Source: Flavobacteriales bacterium (GTDB lineage: Bacteria > Bacteroidota > Bacteroidia > DT-38). Taken from it: 10,130 nt of DNA. Of this stretch, positions 1 to 6,983 are shown in pieces. The translations under genes were made by a program, and so were the position numbers. Numbering within the stretch: the stretch's first letter is position 1; the number at the start of each line of letters is the position of its first letter. The notes beneath the pieces are model-generated. The model was not told the DNA's origin. It saw only the letters and a program-made list of their open reading frames with translations, and ran no database searches. The DNA is taken from positions 1 through 10,130 of the forward strand of contig JABSPR010000315.1 in the NCBI GenBank assembly GCA_013214975.1, read 5' to 3'.

Positions 1-447
1 CTTCGAGTACAATGCTGCGGAAAGACTTGAGTATTGTACACCCAGTTCTACATGTCCGCCTTCTTCACCTCCAAGTAATAGCAAAAGGGCAATGTCTTGC
101 GACGTTAACTCTATTGTTGAATTGTATTCCTTGCTAAAATCAGAATCGCCATTATTTAATGTGTCTATAAAGTTGTACGGGCCGGAAGAAGCACTAAATC
201 CTTGATTGTGCGTGCCGTACTGATAGTCTAATTCGACACCAAACTTCTTGCTAATATGTACTGCCGCAAATGCTCCCGCGCTGTATCCCCATGTTGGTTG
301 GTAATCCTGCTCGCTTGATGTATTGGTGATGTTCTCGTTTAGTATCCAAGTAGACTTCAGAGAACCCAAGCCACCGACTTCAATAGACTGTGCGTATCCT
401 GATAACATAAATACGGATAATGCGATAGATAGAATTGTATTCTTCAT
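1..447 (-). CDS. Outer-membrane beta-barrel protein, partial (3' end beyond window)
   Basis: The minus-strand reading frame is open from an ATG at 447 to the window edge, giving 149 codons without a stop. The protein starts MKNTILSIALSVFMLSGYAQS, a classical signal peptide with likely cleavage after the YA of GYAQ, so it is exported. The rest alternates polar and hydrophobic residues with many Gly and aromatic residues (for example GVELDYQYG and HVELGVQY), as in small Bacteroidota outer-membrane barrels of the porin-family/OmpA-like beta-barrel type. It lies 18 bp downstream of the other barrel gene on the same strand and is probably co-transcribed with it. The two proteins align by eye across their middles (WGYSAG against FGYSFGG, SQDIALLL against SYDIPLIY), suggesting an old tandem duplication. 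The specific role is unknown; a structural or small-solute barrel is a guess. The C-terminus is not visible. Confidence 0.8.
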   Translation of the reverse strand, partial: MKNTILSIALSVFMLSGYAQSIEVGGLGSLKSTWILNENITNTSSEQDYQPTWGYSAGAFAAVHISKKFGVELDYQYGTHNQGFSASSGPYNFIDTLNNGDSDFSKEYNSTIELTSQDIALLLLLGGEEGGHVELGVQYSSLSAALYSK

Positions 448-465
448 GAGGCTAAAATATTTGTG

Positions 466-1182
466 TTACAATCCAAACAGGATAAGCTTGTTCCGTTGCT
501 GGCAAGAAGCAGATACTAAGTATCCAAAATCGTGATTAAGCTCTAACATAAATAGCGCTGTAAATGGATTGGTGGATTTCTCTGAAGCATTGCCATCGCC
601 AAATGCGCCAGTAGGATACCCATTATCTTTCCCTGTTCCGTTTATTACATCACCCAAGGCATACATAAGTCGTACACCAGCAACGAGTCCTGTATTGTCT
701 GTTCCTGCAACGTAGTTACCTAGCCCAACAACTACAGACCAGTATGTGCCATTAAAGTTATCCGATACATCACCCAGGTCGCTTTCCATAACACCTTGCA
801 CAATGCTAAACTGCGGACCAATCTCGGCATAAGATCCCGTCTTTTCATTATTGCTTCTGTAGATTAGCGGGATGTCGTATGAATGCATGGCATACTTCAA
901 TGTTCCACTATTGCCATCTGCATTGTACTTCAAGTCTTGATTGAAGTGAGTTGACATAAACTCCACAACCACTTCGTTATTGTAGCTGAAATTCCACCCA
1001 ATCTTTCCTCCGAATGAGTAACCAAATGAATGGTCGTACTGAAAATCTTTATCGTTTATCAAATTGGAGTTGAAGAGTAAATTGTATCCATATCCACCTT
1101 TGATTCCAATGTCTCCCCACTGTTGTGCAAAAGACGTCGTAACTGCCAAGAATAGTGCAGCGCTAATAAGTAATTTTCTCAT
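466..1182 (-). CDS. Outer-membrane beta-barrel protein, 238 aa
   Basis: The frame is open from an ATG at 1230, but I choose the ATG at 1182. It gives a clean signal peptide, MRKLLISAALFLAVTTSFA, with cleavage before QQ, whereas the 16 extra residues would put polar sequence ahead of it. A promoter-like box at 1209-1216 also lies inside the longer version. The mature part (about 219 aa) is rich in Gly, Tyr, Phe and Asn with amphipathic strands such as YAEIGPQFSIVQG and GLVAGVRLMYALG, typical of 8-10-strand outer-membrane barrels in Bacteroidota. The last obvious strand ends near LELNHDFGY (about residue 220). About 18 residues follow it, including a Cys, which is unusual because barrels normally end on the terminal strand. 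It is the first gene of a minus-strand pair and is divergent from fabG. The function beyond being an envelope protein is not recognisable. Confidence 0.85.
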   Translation of the reverse strand: MRKLLISAALFLAVTTSFAQQWGDIGIKGGYGYNLLFNSNLINDKDFQYDHSFGYSFGGKIGWNFSYNNEVVVEFMSTHFNQDLKYNADGNSGTLKYAMHSYDIPLIYRSNNEKTGSYAEIGPQFSIVQGVMESDLGDVSDNFNGTYWSVVVGLGNYVAGTDNTGLVAGVRLMYALGDVINGTGKDNGYPTGAFGDGNASEKSTNPFTALFMLELNHDFGYLVSASCQQRNKLILFGL

Positions 1183-1202
1183 ATATTTGATGCCGTTCAG
1201 AG

Positions 1203-1233
1203 TTGAAGTAAATGTAGCAAAAAAATACATTTC
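1203..1233 (+). promoter_or_regulatory. Candidate promoter for the fabG operon
   Basis: TTG at 1203-1205 is followed after 20 bp by TACATTTC at 1226-1233. This fits the Bacteroidota arrangement of a -33 TTG and a -7 TAnnTTTG, with one mismatch in the -7 box. Transcription would start near 1240, giving a leader of about 17 nt before the fabG ATG at 1257. It is back to back with the minus-strand box at 1209-1216. Confidence 0.45.
1209..1216 (-). promoter_or_regulatory. Candidate -7 box for the beta-barrel gene pair
   Basis: Read on the minus strand this is TACATTTA, one mismatch from the Bacteroidota primary-sigma -7 consensus TAnnTTTG. It would start transcription near 1202, leaving a leader of about 20 nt before the ATG at 1182. 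I see no good -33 TTG at the expected distance, so the call is tentative. Confidence 0.4.
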
Positions 1234-1256
1234 AGATTTTAATTAATTGTAAAGTA

Positions 1257-2003
1257 ATGGGAGAATTAGAAGGTAAAGTAGTATTAATTACAGGCGCTAC
1301 AAGAGGTATTGGGAAGGCGATTGCAGAAGAAGTGGCCAAAGCTGGTGCATCCGTGGCATTTACTTATATGTCGTCTGACGAAAAAGCGCGAGAGCTTGAG
1401 CAACAGTTAACAGCAACAGGTATTAAAGCTAAAGGATACAAATGTGATGCTGCAGACTTTACAGCAGTAGACGAAATGGTAGCTGCAGTTGCAGAAGAAT
1501 TTGAAACTATAGATGTATTGGTTAACAACGCTGGTATTACAAAAGATGGTTTGTTAATGAGAATGGGTGAAGAAGCTTGGGATGATGTTATGAATACAAA
1601 TGCCAAGTCTGTATTTAACTGTACCAAAGCAGTACAGAAAATAATGCTTAAAAAGAGAAGCGGTTCTATCGTTAATATGAGCTCTGTTGTAGGTGTTAAA
1701 GGAAACGCTGGACAGTCTAATTATGCTGCATCTAAAGCCGCTATTTTAGGGTTTACTAAGTCTATAGCGCAAGAATTAGGATCAAGAAATATTAGATGTA
1801 ATGCAATCGCACCAGGTTTTATCGAAACAGAAATGACGGCCGTTTTAGACGAGAAATTGGTAGAGTCTTGGACTGCTGGTATTCCGTTGAAAAGAGCTGG
1901 TAGTACAGAAGATGTATCGAGCTTGGTAATCTTTTTAGCATCGGATAAGTCGGCATATATTACTGGACAAGTAATAAATGTTTGTGGCGGAATGCTCACC
2001 TAA
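1257..2003 (+). CDS. fabG: 3-oxoacyl-[acyl-carrier-protein] reductase FabG
   Basis: This is a 248-aa classical short-chain dehydrogenase/reductase. In the FabG family, the enzyme reduces 3-oxoacyl-ACP to 3-hydroxyacyl-ACP with NADPH in type II fatty acid elongation in the cytoplasm. Visible motifs are the cofactor-binding TGATRGIG (residues 12-19), NNAG (90-93), the catalytic tetrad Asn115, Ser143, Tyr156 and Lys160 (YAASK), and the PGFIETEM loop after the catalytic site. The C-terminus is INVCGGMLT; the residue before GGM is usually Asp or Asn in FabG, so Cys243 is a small oddity. Length and motifs match bacterial FabG well, though a paralogous SDR with another substrate cannot be excluded from sequence alone. 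It begins a probable operon with the VWA protein 13 bp downstream. The ATG at 1257 has an AT-rich upstream region and no Shine-Dalgarno, normal for the phylum. Confidence 0.93.
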   Translation: MGELEGKVVLITGATRGIGKAIAEEVAKAGASVAFTYMSSDEKARELEQQLTATGIKAKGYKCDAADFTAVDEMVAAVAEEFETIDVLVNNAGITKDGLLMRMGEEAWDDVMNTNAKSVFNCTKAVQKIMLKKRSGSIVNMSSVVGVKGNAGQSNYAASKAAILGFTKSIAQELGSRNIRCNAIAPGFIETEMTAVLDEKLVESWTAGIPLKRAGSTEDVSSLVIFLASDKSAYITGQVINVCGGMLT

Positions 2004-2016
2004 TAAATAGTAAGAA

Positions 2017-4104
2017 TTGGAAATTCAATTTTCTACAGATCATACTTTAATCTCTTTTTTAATTTGCGTCGCATTAGCGGCGCTTTTTGCCTTTGCATTA
2101 TACTATAAAGAGAATCGCTTGAGTGCAGTATCTATATGGGTGAAACGAGCCTTATACATTCTACGCTTCAGCGCAGTATTAATCGTATTGCTTCTCTTGC
2201 TCGATCCGTTTATTAAAAGCTCGGATAAGAAGATTGAATCGCCCGTTATAATTATTGCACAGGATAATTCGGAATCCATTTTGTCTAGTGATAGTCTGTA
2301 TTACAAAACGGTTTACAAAGAGAAATTAGATAAGCTGGTAGCTGATTTAAGGGAGTCGTACGAAGTAAATACCTATTCTTTTGGTACCAATGTGACCGAA
2401 GGAATTGAATATAGATTCGATGATAAGGAAACGAGTATATCTAACCTTATTGATGAGCTGGAAAACAAGTTCGAGAACAGGAACGTAGGTGCTGTGATTA
2501 TTGCATCAGACGGTTTATTCAATAAGGGATCCAATCCTGTTTATTCCTCTAATGGCATTCAAGCACCAATCTATACCATTACTCTAGGAGATACTATCGT
2601 TAAGAAGGATTTGATCTTGGATAATGTGAAGTGTAATCGATTGGTATACTTAGGTAATCAATTCCCTGTTGAAGTAAGTATTAGCTCTTTTAAATGTGCA
2701 GGAGAAGCATATACCTTGTTTATCCATAAACAAGGGAAAGAAGTTTTTAAACAAGAGATTACAGTTGATCCGAAAAGAAGCCTAGAGAAGGTAACTGCCA
2801 TTCTTAAAGCAGAAGCAGACGGTATTCAACATTATGTGGTTTCTGTTTCGCATTTGATTGAAGAGGTGACATATGTAAATAACCGACAAGATGTATACAT
2901 CGATGTACTTGATAGCAAGCAACGTGTTCTAATTCTCGGAAATGCTCCACATCCTGATTTATCAGCTATTAAGAATTCCATCGAGTCTAACGATAATTAC
3001 GAGGCGGAGCTGATTTATATGAAAGATTTTAATGGCGAGGTGAAGGATTACGGATTGGTTATTCTACACGACTTGCCAAGCAAACGGTATAACACAGAGA
3101 TATTAGCTCGTAAAATGCTCGATCAAAACATACCAGTTCTGTATATAATAGGAGCCAATACATCCATCGCAACTTTTAATAAGTCGCAATCTTTGGTAAG
3201 CGTTGTTAACTCCAGTTCAGCGTTGAATAATAGTCAATCGGTGTTAAATGAGAACTTCGGCTTATTTGCTTTGTCTAATTCGGGCACTCAGCAATTAGCA
3301 GGCTTGCCACCTTTGGCTTGTAGGTTTGGAACGTATAAGATTGGTCCGCATGCTCAGATTCTCTTTAAACAGCAAATTGGTAGTGTGGCCTCCGATTACC
3401 CTTTATTTGTTTATGGTGACCTTAATGGGGCTCGATCGGCTGTAATAACGGGAGAGGGGTTGTTTCGTTGGAGGATGTATGAGTATAAAGAATATGGCAA
3501 CCAGAATGGCTTCGACGAGTTGTTGAATAAAACGGTGCAATACTTATCTGTAAAGGTTAAGCGAGATAGGCTTCGGGTGACTACCAAAACAAGTTATGAC
3601 GAGAATGAAGCAGTTTCTTTTAAAGTAGAGATGTACAACGAAATCTATGAACCTGTACTGGGTGAAGATGTTCAGATAGATGTGTACGATGCAGAGAATA
3701 ATAAATACGAATACGTTTTTAGTCCAAACGAAGCTGGTAATATTTTAAAAGCAGGTGTTTTTGATTACGGAAGTTATCGTTTCGAAGCTTCTTCTAAGAT
3801 TGGCAATAGTGTGTATTCTAGTAAAGGTCAGTTTGTTGTAAATCCTATAGTGGCAGAGAAAATGCGGAATATAGCAGATGTTAAATTGATGTATAACTTA
3901 GCGCTCGAAAATGGAGGTGAGATGTTTTATGAAAGTGAGTTAGAGAAGGTGTTGGACATAATAAACGCACGAGAGGATATTAAGTCTTACTCCTCTTTAG
4001 AATACACCTTTCAACGCATCATCAATCAAAAGTGGATTTACTTTATCATACTTGCCTTGCTGGGAGCTGAGTGGCTAATTCGAAAAAGAAGTGGGGCTTA
4101 TTAA
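2017..4104 (+). CDS. Membrane-anchored von Willebrand factor A domain protein, 695 aa
   Basis: Two N-terminal membrane helices (about 11-30 and 47-65) precede a von Willebrand A-like domain. Its metal-adhesion site is visible as DNSES (83-87, the DxSxS pattern), and SDGLFNKG (164-171) fits the later conserved Asp-Gly position. A further alpha/beta region at about 302-382 (VLILGNAPHPDL, then YGLVILHDLP and VLYIIGA) resembles the glutamine-amidotransferase-like fold that accompanies such domains in Bacteroidota. A GEGLFRWRMYEY stretch (479-490) follows, then a beta-rich region, and a final membrane helix at about 673-688 ends in positive residues. I place the large middle portion in the periplasm by inference. 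The start is TTG at 2017: an in-frame TAA lies 4-6 bases upstream and no ATG occurs before the first helices. It follows fabG by 13 bp and precedes the M48 protease by 13 bp. The exact role is unknown; ligand-binding or scaffold work at the inner membrane is plausible. Confidence 0.85.
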   Translation: MEIQFSTDHTLISFLICVALAALFAFALYYKENRLSAVSIWVKRALYILRFSAVLIVLLLLLDPFIKSSDKKIESPVIIIAQDNSESILSSDSLYYKTVYKEKLDKLVADLRESYEVNTYSFGTNVTEGIEYRFDDKETSISNLIDELENKFENRNVGAVIIASDGLFNKGSNPVYSSNGIQAPIYTITLGDTIVKKDLILDNVKCNRLVYLGNQFPVEVSISSFKCAGEAYTLFIHKQGKEVFKQEITVDPKRSLEKVTAILKAEADGIQHYVVSVSHLIEEVTYVNNRQDVYIDVLDSKQRVLILGNAPHPDLSAIKNSIESNDNYEAELIYMKDFNGEVKDYGLVILHDLPSKRYNTEILARKMLDQNIPVLYIIGANTSIATFNKSQSLVSVVNSSSALNNSQSVLNENFGLFALSNSGTQQLAGLPPLACRFGTYKIGPHAQILFKQQIGSVASDYPLFVYGDLNGARSAVITGEGLFRWRMYEYKEYGNQNGFDELLNKTVQYLSVKVKRDRLRVTTKTSYDENEAVSFKVEMYNEIYEPVLGEDVQIDVYDAENNKYEYVFSPNEAGNILKAGVFDYGSYRFEASSKIGNSVYSSKGQFVVNPIVAEKMRNIADVKLMYNLALENGGEMFYESELEKVLDIINAREDIKSYSSLEYTFQRIINQKWIYFIILALLGAEWLIRKRSGAY

Positions 4105-4117
4105 TTAAAATTTTATC

Positions 4118-5353
4118 ATGGAAGAGTTATTGTTTAATGCGGTGGTAGGCATATTGATTTTCTTTTTTCTTTCAGAAAGGCTGTTGGATTATTTAAACGA
4201 TTCGAAAAACAGTTCTGTATTGCCCGATGAGTTAAAAGGGATTTACGACGAAGAAAAGTATGCCAAGTCGCAAGCGTACGATAAGGAGACATCTAGGTTT
4301 TCTTTGTACAGCAGTACGTTTAGCCTTGTGCTTATGTTGGGAATGTTGTTTTATGGAGGCTTTGCTATACTAGACGACTTCGTTAGGGGGTATACCGAAA
4401 ATCCAATTCTTATGGCGTTGCTTTTCTTTGGTTTAATGACTTTAGGCAGCGATATATTAGGTTTACCATTCGACTTGTATTCCACTTTCGTAATAGAAGA
4501 GAAGTATGGTTTTAATAAGACCACGGCAAAAACCTATATCCTAGATAAGATAAAAGGAGCTTTACTTGGAGCTGTTCTCGGTGGAGGTATATTGTCAGCT
4601 ATCGTATGGTTCTATATGGCTACTGGAGATATGTTCTGGGTGTATACCTGGGCTTTCATTTCCGCATTTATGATATTCATGGCAATGTTTCATACCACTT
4701 TGTTTGTACCGCTGTTCAATAAATTGGAGCCAATTAAAAATAAAGAGCTCGCAAAAGAGATTAAAGCGTATTGCGACAAAGTGGGCTTTAACTTAAGTAA
4801 CCTATTTCAGATTGATGGATCTAAAAGATCATCGAAAGCGAATGCTTATTTCAGTGGTTTAGGAGGGAAGAAGACCATCGTTCTATTCGATACGCTTATA
4901 GAGAACCACACTATACCAGAGCTTGTAGCCGTGTTAGCCCATGAGGTTGGTCATTACAAGAAGAAGCACATATATGCTTCTATCGTGTTAGGTGTTTTGC
5001 AAATGGGTGTTATGCTTTTTGTATTATCTCTACTGATTAATAACGCTAGTTTGTCTTTGGTGCTTGGTTCACCAAATCAAAGCTTTCATTTAAGCATTCT
5101 AGTATTTGGCTTACTCTATACGCCAATCTCCATGATAACCGGAATTTTTATGAACATGTTATCGCGCAAGAATGAATATGAAGCAGATCGTTTTGCCGCA
5201 GATACCTTTGGAGGCGAGCCGCTTATGGAGGCACTTAAAAAATTATCGGTGGATAACCTGAGCAATCTCAGGCCTCATCCGTTATACGTGTTCTTAAACT
5301 TTTCGCACCCAACACTTATGCAGCGTTTAGGAGCGTTGAAATCAAGTTCATAA
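4118..5353 (+). CDS. M48 family (Ste24/CAAX-protease-like) membrane zinc metallopeptidase
   Basis: This 411-aa polytopic membrane protein has several hydrophobic helices (near 5-20, 65-85, 150-168, 175-195, 285-308 and 325-345). The zinc site is HEVGH (His275, Glu276, His279) in the context AHEVGHYKKKH, with the third ligand predicted as Glu353 in the ExxxD motif (NEYEAD). The C-terminal FSHPTLMQRL (about 395-404) is typical of the Ste24 branch of M48. Length and helix layout match Ste24-type proteases rather than the shorter HtpX. Eukaryotic Ste24 trims prenylated CAAX proteins and also clears clogged translocons. Bacteria lack that prenylation, so a role in degrading or processing inner-membrane proteins is the likely inference; the substrate is unknown. 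It is third in the fabG-VWA-M48 run, and the ATG start has only AT-rich sequence before it. Confidence 0.93.
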   Translation: MEELLFNAVVGILIFFFLSERLLDYLNDSKNSSVLPDELKGIYDEEKYAKSQAYDKETSRFSLYSSTFSLVLMLGMLFYGGFAILDDFVRGYTENPILMALLFFGLMTLGSDILGLPFDLYSTFVIEEKYGFNKTTAKTYILDKIKGALLGAVLGGGILSAIVWFYMATGDMFWVYTWAFISAFMIFMAMFHTTLFVPLFNKLEPIKNKELAKEIKAYCDKVGFNLSNLFQIDGSKRSSKANAYFSGLGGKKTIVLFDTLIENHTIPELVAVLAHEVGHYKKKHIYASIVLGVLQMGVMLFVLSLLINNASLSLVLGSPNQSFHLSILVFGLLYTPISMITGIFMNMLSRKNEYEADRFAADTFGGEPLMEALKKLSVDNLSNLRPHPLYVFLNFSHPTLMQRLGALKSSS

Positions 5354-5386
5354 CTAGTTGAAAAGGTATATCTCTTAATGATGCAA

Positions 5387-5410
5387 TAATCGATTTTGCG
5401 ATTAGATTTG
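5387..5410 (+). promoter_or_regulatory. Candidate promoter with overlapping dyad, upstream of the SPFH gene
   Basis: TAGATTTG at 5403-5410 matches the Bacteroidota -7 consensus TAnnTTTG exactly and would start transcription near 5416, about 23 nt before the ATG at 5439. A perfect 6-bp inverted repeat, TAATCG (5387-5392) and CGATTA (5399-5404) with a 6-bp loop, runs into the first two bases of the box. It could be an operator, or the remains of a terminator for the upstream M48 gene. No clear -33 TTG is present at the usual spacing. Confidence 0.5.
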
Positions 5411-5438
5411 TATTCTAACAACAACTAAATAATTAGAG

Positions 5439-6272
5439 ATGAATCAATACGAACAAGTCGATATAAGCAAGTACCGTCCGGTAATACTTATAGGAGCAGG
5501 AATTATACTATTCTTGATTTTTGCAAGCAAAACATTTATTATCCTTGAGCCAACAGAAAGAGGAGTAATCTTTAAGAAATATGGCGATGGATTGGATACA
5601 GAAACTATTCTTGGTCAAGGTTTAAACGTAGTGGCACCATGGCACGATGTATTAAAATTTAATGTTGCAGATCAGCAAATTGAAGAGCCGATGGATGTGC
5701 TATCTCAAAACGGATTAAAGATCGACATTGATATTACATTACGATTTGCGCTTATACCGGGCGAAATAGGTCATTTGTATGAGCAATTTAGAATGGATTA
5801 CGAAAAGAACTTAGTTCGTCCTTCTCTACGTTCTGCTGTACGTGAGGTGATCGGAAAATACCAACCAGAAGAGTTGTACTCTACCAAACGTCAAGTAGTA
5901 GCCGTTGAGATTGAAGAAATCATGACGGATATTTTAGGGAAAAGCCATATAACTGAAAAGTCTCTGGTTATTCGTTCTATTAAACTGCCAGCTTCTATTC
6001 AAAAATCTATTGAAACAAAGTTGATCGCTGAGCAAGAATCTCAAAAGTATCAATATGTTCTTGCTAAGAAGAAACAAGAAGCGGAAGGACGTATTGTTGA
6101 TGCAACTGGTAAGGCAGAAGCAAATAGGATACTAGGTGCAAGTTTAACATCTAATATTCTTAAAGAAAAGGGAATTATCGCAACAGAAGCTTTGGCTAAA
6201 TCGCCAAATGCAAAAGTGGTAGTTATTGGTTCAGGCAAAGATGGTTTACCAATTATCTTAGGAGGTAACTAA
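5439..6272 (+). CDS. Prohibitin-family SPFH/Band 7 membrane protein, 277 aa
   Basis: A short cytosolic-type N-terminus is followed by one membrane helix (about 14-32), an SPFH/Band 7 domain (about 34-195, including EPTERGVIFKKYG, APWHDV and the LRSAVREVIGKY region) and a charged coiled-coil segment (about 190-230, rich in Glu, Lys and Ala). A Gly-rich hydrophobic tail ends in LPIILGGN. Order and length match bacterial and mitochondrial prohibitins, which assemble into large ring-shaped membrane scaffolds and regulate membrane proteases such as FtsH. That mechanism is family knowledge; nothing here identifies the partner. A zinc protease gene lies just upstream and a YdcF-like gene 3 bp downstream, which suggests a membrane-maintenance role. 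A consensus -7 box 28 bp before the ATG suggests it begins its own transcript. The ATG at 5439 has no Shine-Dalgarno. Confidence 0.92.
   Translation: MNQYEQVDISKYRPVILIGAGIILFLIFASKTFIILEPTERGVIFKKYGDGLDTETILGQGLNVVAPWHDVLKFNVADQQIEEPMDVLSQNGLKIDIDITLRFALIPGEIGHLYEQFRMDYEKNLVRPSLRSAVREVIGKYQPEELYSTKRQVVAVEIEEIMTDILGKSHITEKSLVIRSIKLPASIQKSIETKLIAEQESQKYQYVLAKKKQEAEGRIVDATGKAEANRILGASLTSNILKEKGIIATEALAKSPNAKVVVIGSGKDGLPIILGGN
6260..6265 (+). promoter_or_regulatory. Shine-Dalgarno-like AGGAGG before the TTG start of the YdcF-like gene
   Basis: AGGAGG lies inside the last codons of the SPFH gene (within the Leu-Gly-Gly codons), 10 nt before the TTG at 6276. The spacing is slightly long. Most genes in this window, as in the phylum, have no such motif. 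It may help a weak TTG start or be a by-product of Gly-Gly codons. Confidence 0.35.
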
Positions 6273-6275
6273 ACT

Positions 6276-6905
6276 TTGTTTAGTTCAAAAATAAAGCGAG
6301 GGCTTCGATTAGTAATAGGATTATTGCTAATTGGAGCTCTTTTGTTTTTCGCTCGGTATTCAATTTTAGGTGCGGTTGGAGATTGGTTAATAAAGGAAGA
6401 CCCAATTGGCGATAACCCTGTAACTCTTTTCGTATTAGGAGGAAATAGCCATGCGCGTGGTAAAGCAGGTTATGAGCTCTATGGCAATGGGGTAGTGGAT
6501 CGTCTGGTTTGTACCGGAAAGAATATTCCAACTGTTTTAGAAGCCCTTGGGATAAAGAAGACGGAAGCCCAGATTTCTAGAACTCGAATGGTTAAGTTGG
6601 GTGTGCCAAATTCTAAGATTACAATAATAAATGAAGGAACGAGTACAAAAGAAGAATCTGAAATTATATTGGAGTACTGTAAGAAGAATGGATTAACAGA
6701 AGCTGCAATTGTAAGCTCAAAGTTTCACACAAGACGAGTTTGGAATACGTTTAAGCCGGATTTTGAGGCCGAAAAAATAAAGCTATATGTCTGGGGCTGT
6801 GGTAATGACTTCTATGATGAGAACGAATGGTGGGTGAGCGAAAGAGCTATGATAATGGTTAATAACGAGTACATTAAACACCTTTATTACGCTTTGAAAT
6901 ATTAA
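6276..6905 (+). CDS. YdcF-like (DUF218) membrane-anchored protein, 209 aa
   Basis: One N-terminal helix (about 9-27) anchors a DUF218/YdcF-type domain. The recognisable family pattern is VTLFVLGG (49-56), an acidic Glu-Gly-Thr-Ser-Thr segment (120-124) followed by KEESEI, and VSSKFHTRR (146-154), the counterpart of the usual serine/histidine/arginine motif. The C-terminal EWWVSERAMIMVNNEYIKH is also typical. DUF218 proteins include E. coli YdcF, which binds S-adenosylmethionine, and SanA and ElyC, linked to envelope integrity; the biochemical activity is mostly unsettled. The start is TTG at 6276. An in-frame TAA (the SPFH stop, 6270-6272) lies directly upstream and the next Met is far into the domain, so no ATG is available. 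The 3-bp gap implies translational coupling with the SPFH gene. Confidence 0.88.
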   Translation: MFSSKIKRGLRLVIGLLLIGALLFFARYSILGAVGDWLIKEDPIGDNPVTLFVLGGNSHARGKAGYELYGNGVVDRLVCTGKNIPTVLEALGIKKTEAQISRTRMVKLGVPNSKITIINEGTSTKEESEIILEYCKKNGLTEAAIVSSKFHTRRVWNTFKPDFEAEKIKLYVWGCGNDFYDENEWWVSERAMIMVNNEYIKHLYYALKY

Positions 6906-6983
6906 ATAATTCGTTTAGATTTACTAAGAGCGATTTCAAAAAAAATAGATAGGTTATTTTAATTACCATATAAAACAAAAGAT

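Noticed and set aside
323..535. Open frame of 70 codons on the plus strand
   Set aside because: It is antisense to the start of the partial barrel gene and the end of the next one, and the protein has no recognisable features.
1183..1230. Longer version of the beta-barrel protein starting at the ATG at 1230
   Set aside because: The extra 16 residues would precede a complete signal peptide and overlap the promoter-like box at 1209-1216; the ATG at 1182 is more convincing.
1364..1999. Two minus-strand open frames of 87 and 92 codons opposite fabG
   Set aside because: They are shadows of the FabG coding frame; their translations look like antisense composition with no motifs.
2017..4104. Assignment of the VWA gene to a Bat (aerotolerance) operon
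   Set aside because: No MoxR-type ATPase, DUF58 or TPR Bat genes are adjacent, and the protein is longer with an amidotransferase-like region.
6906..6983. TAGATTTA (6916-6923) as a promoter and GGTTATTTTAATTACC as an operator for the small lipoprotein
   Set aside because: The box has a mismatch, no -33 element and a long leader; the palindrome is imperfect in its arms. Both are too weak to list as features.
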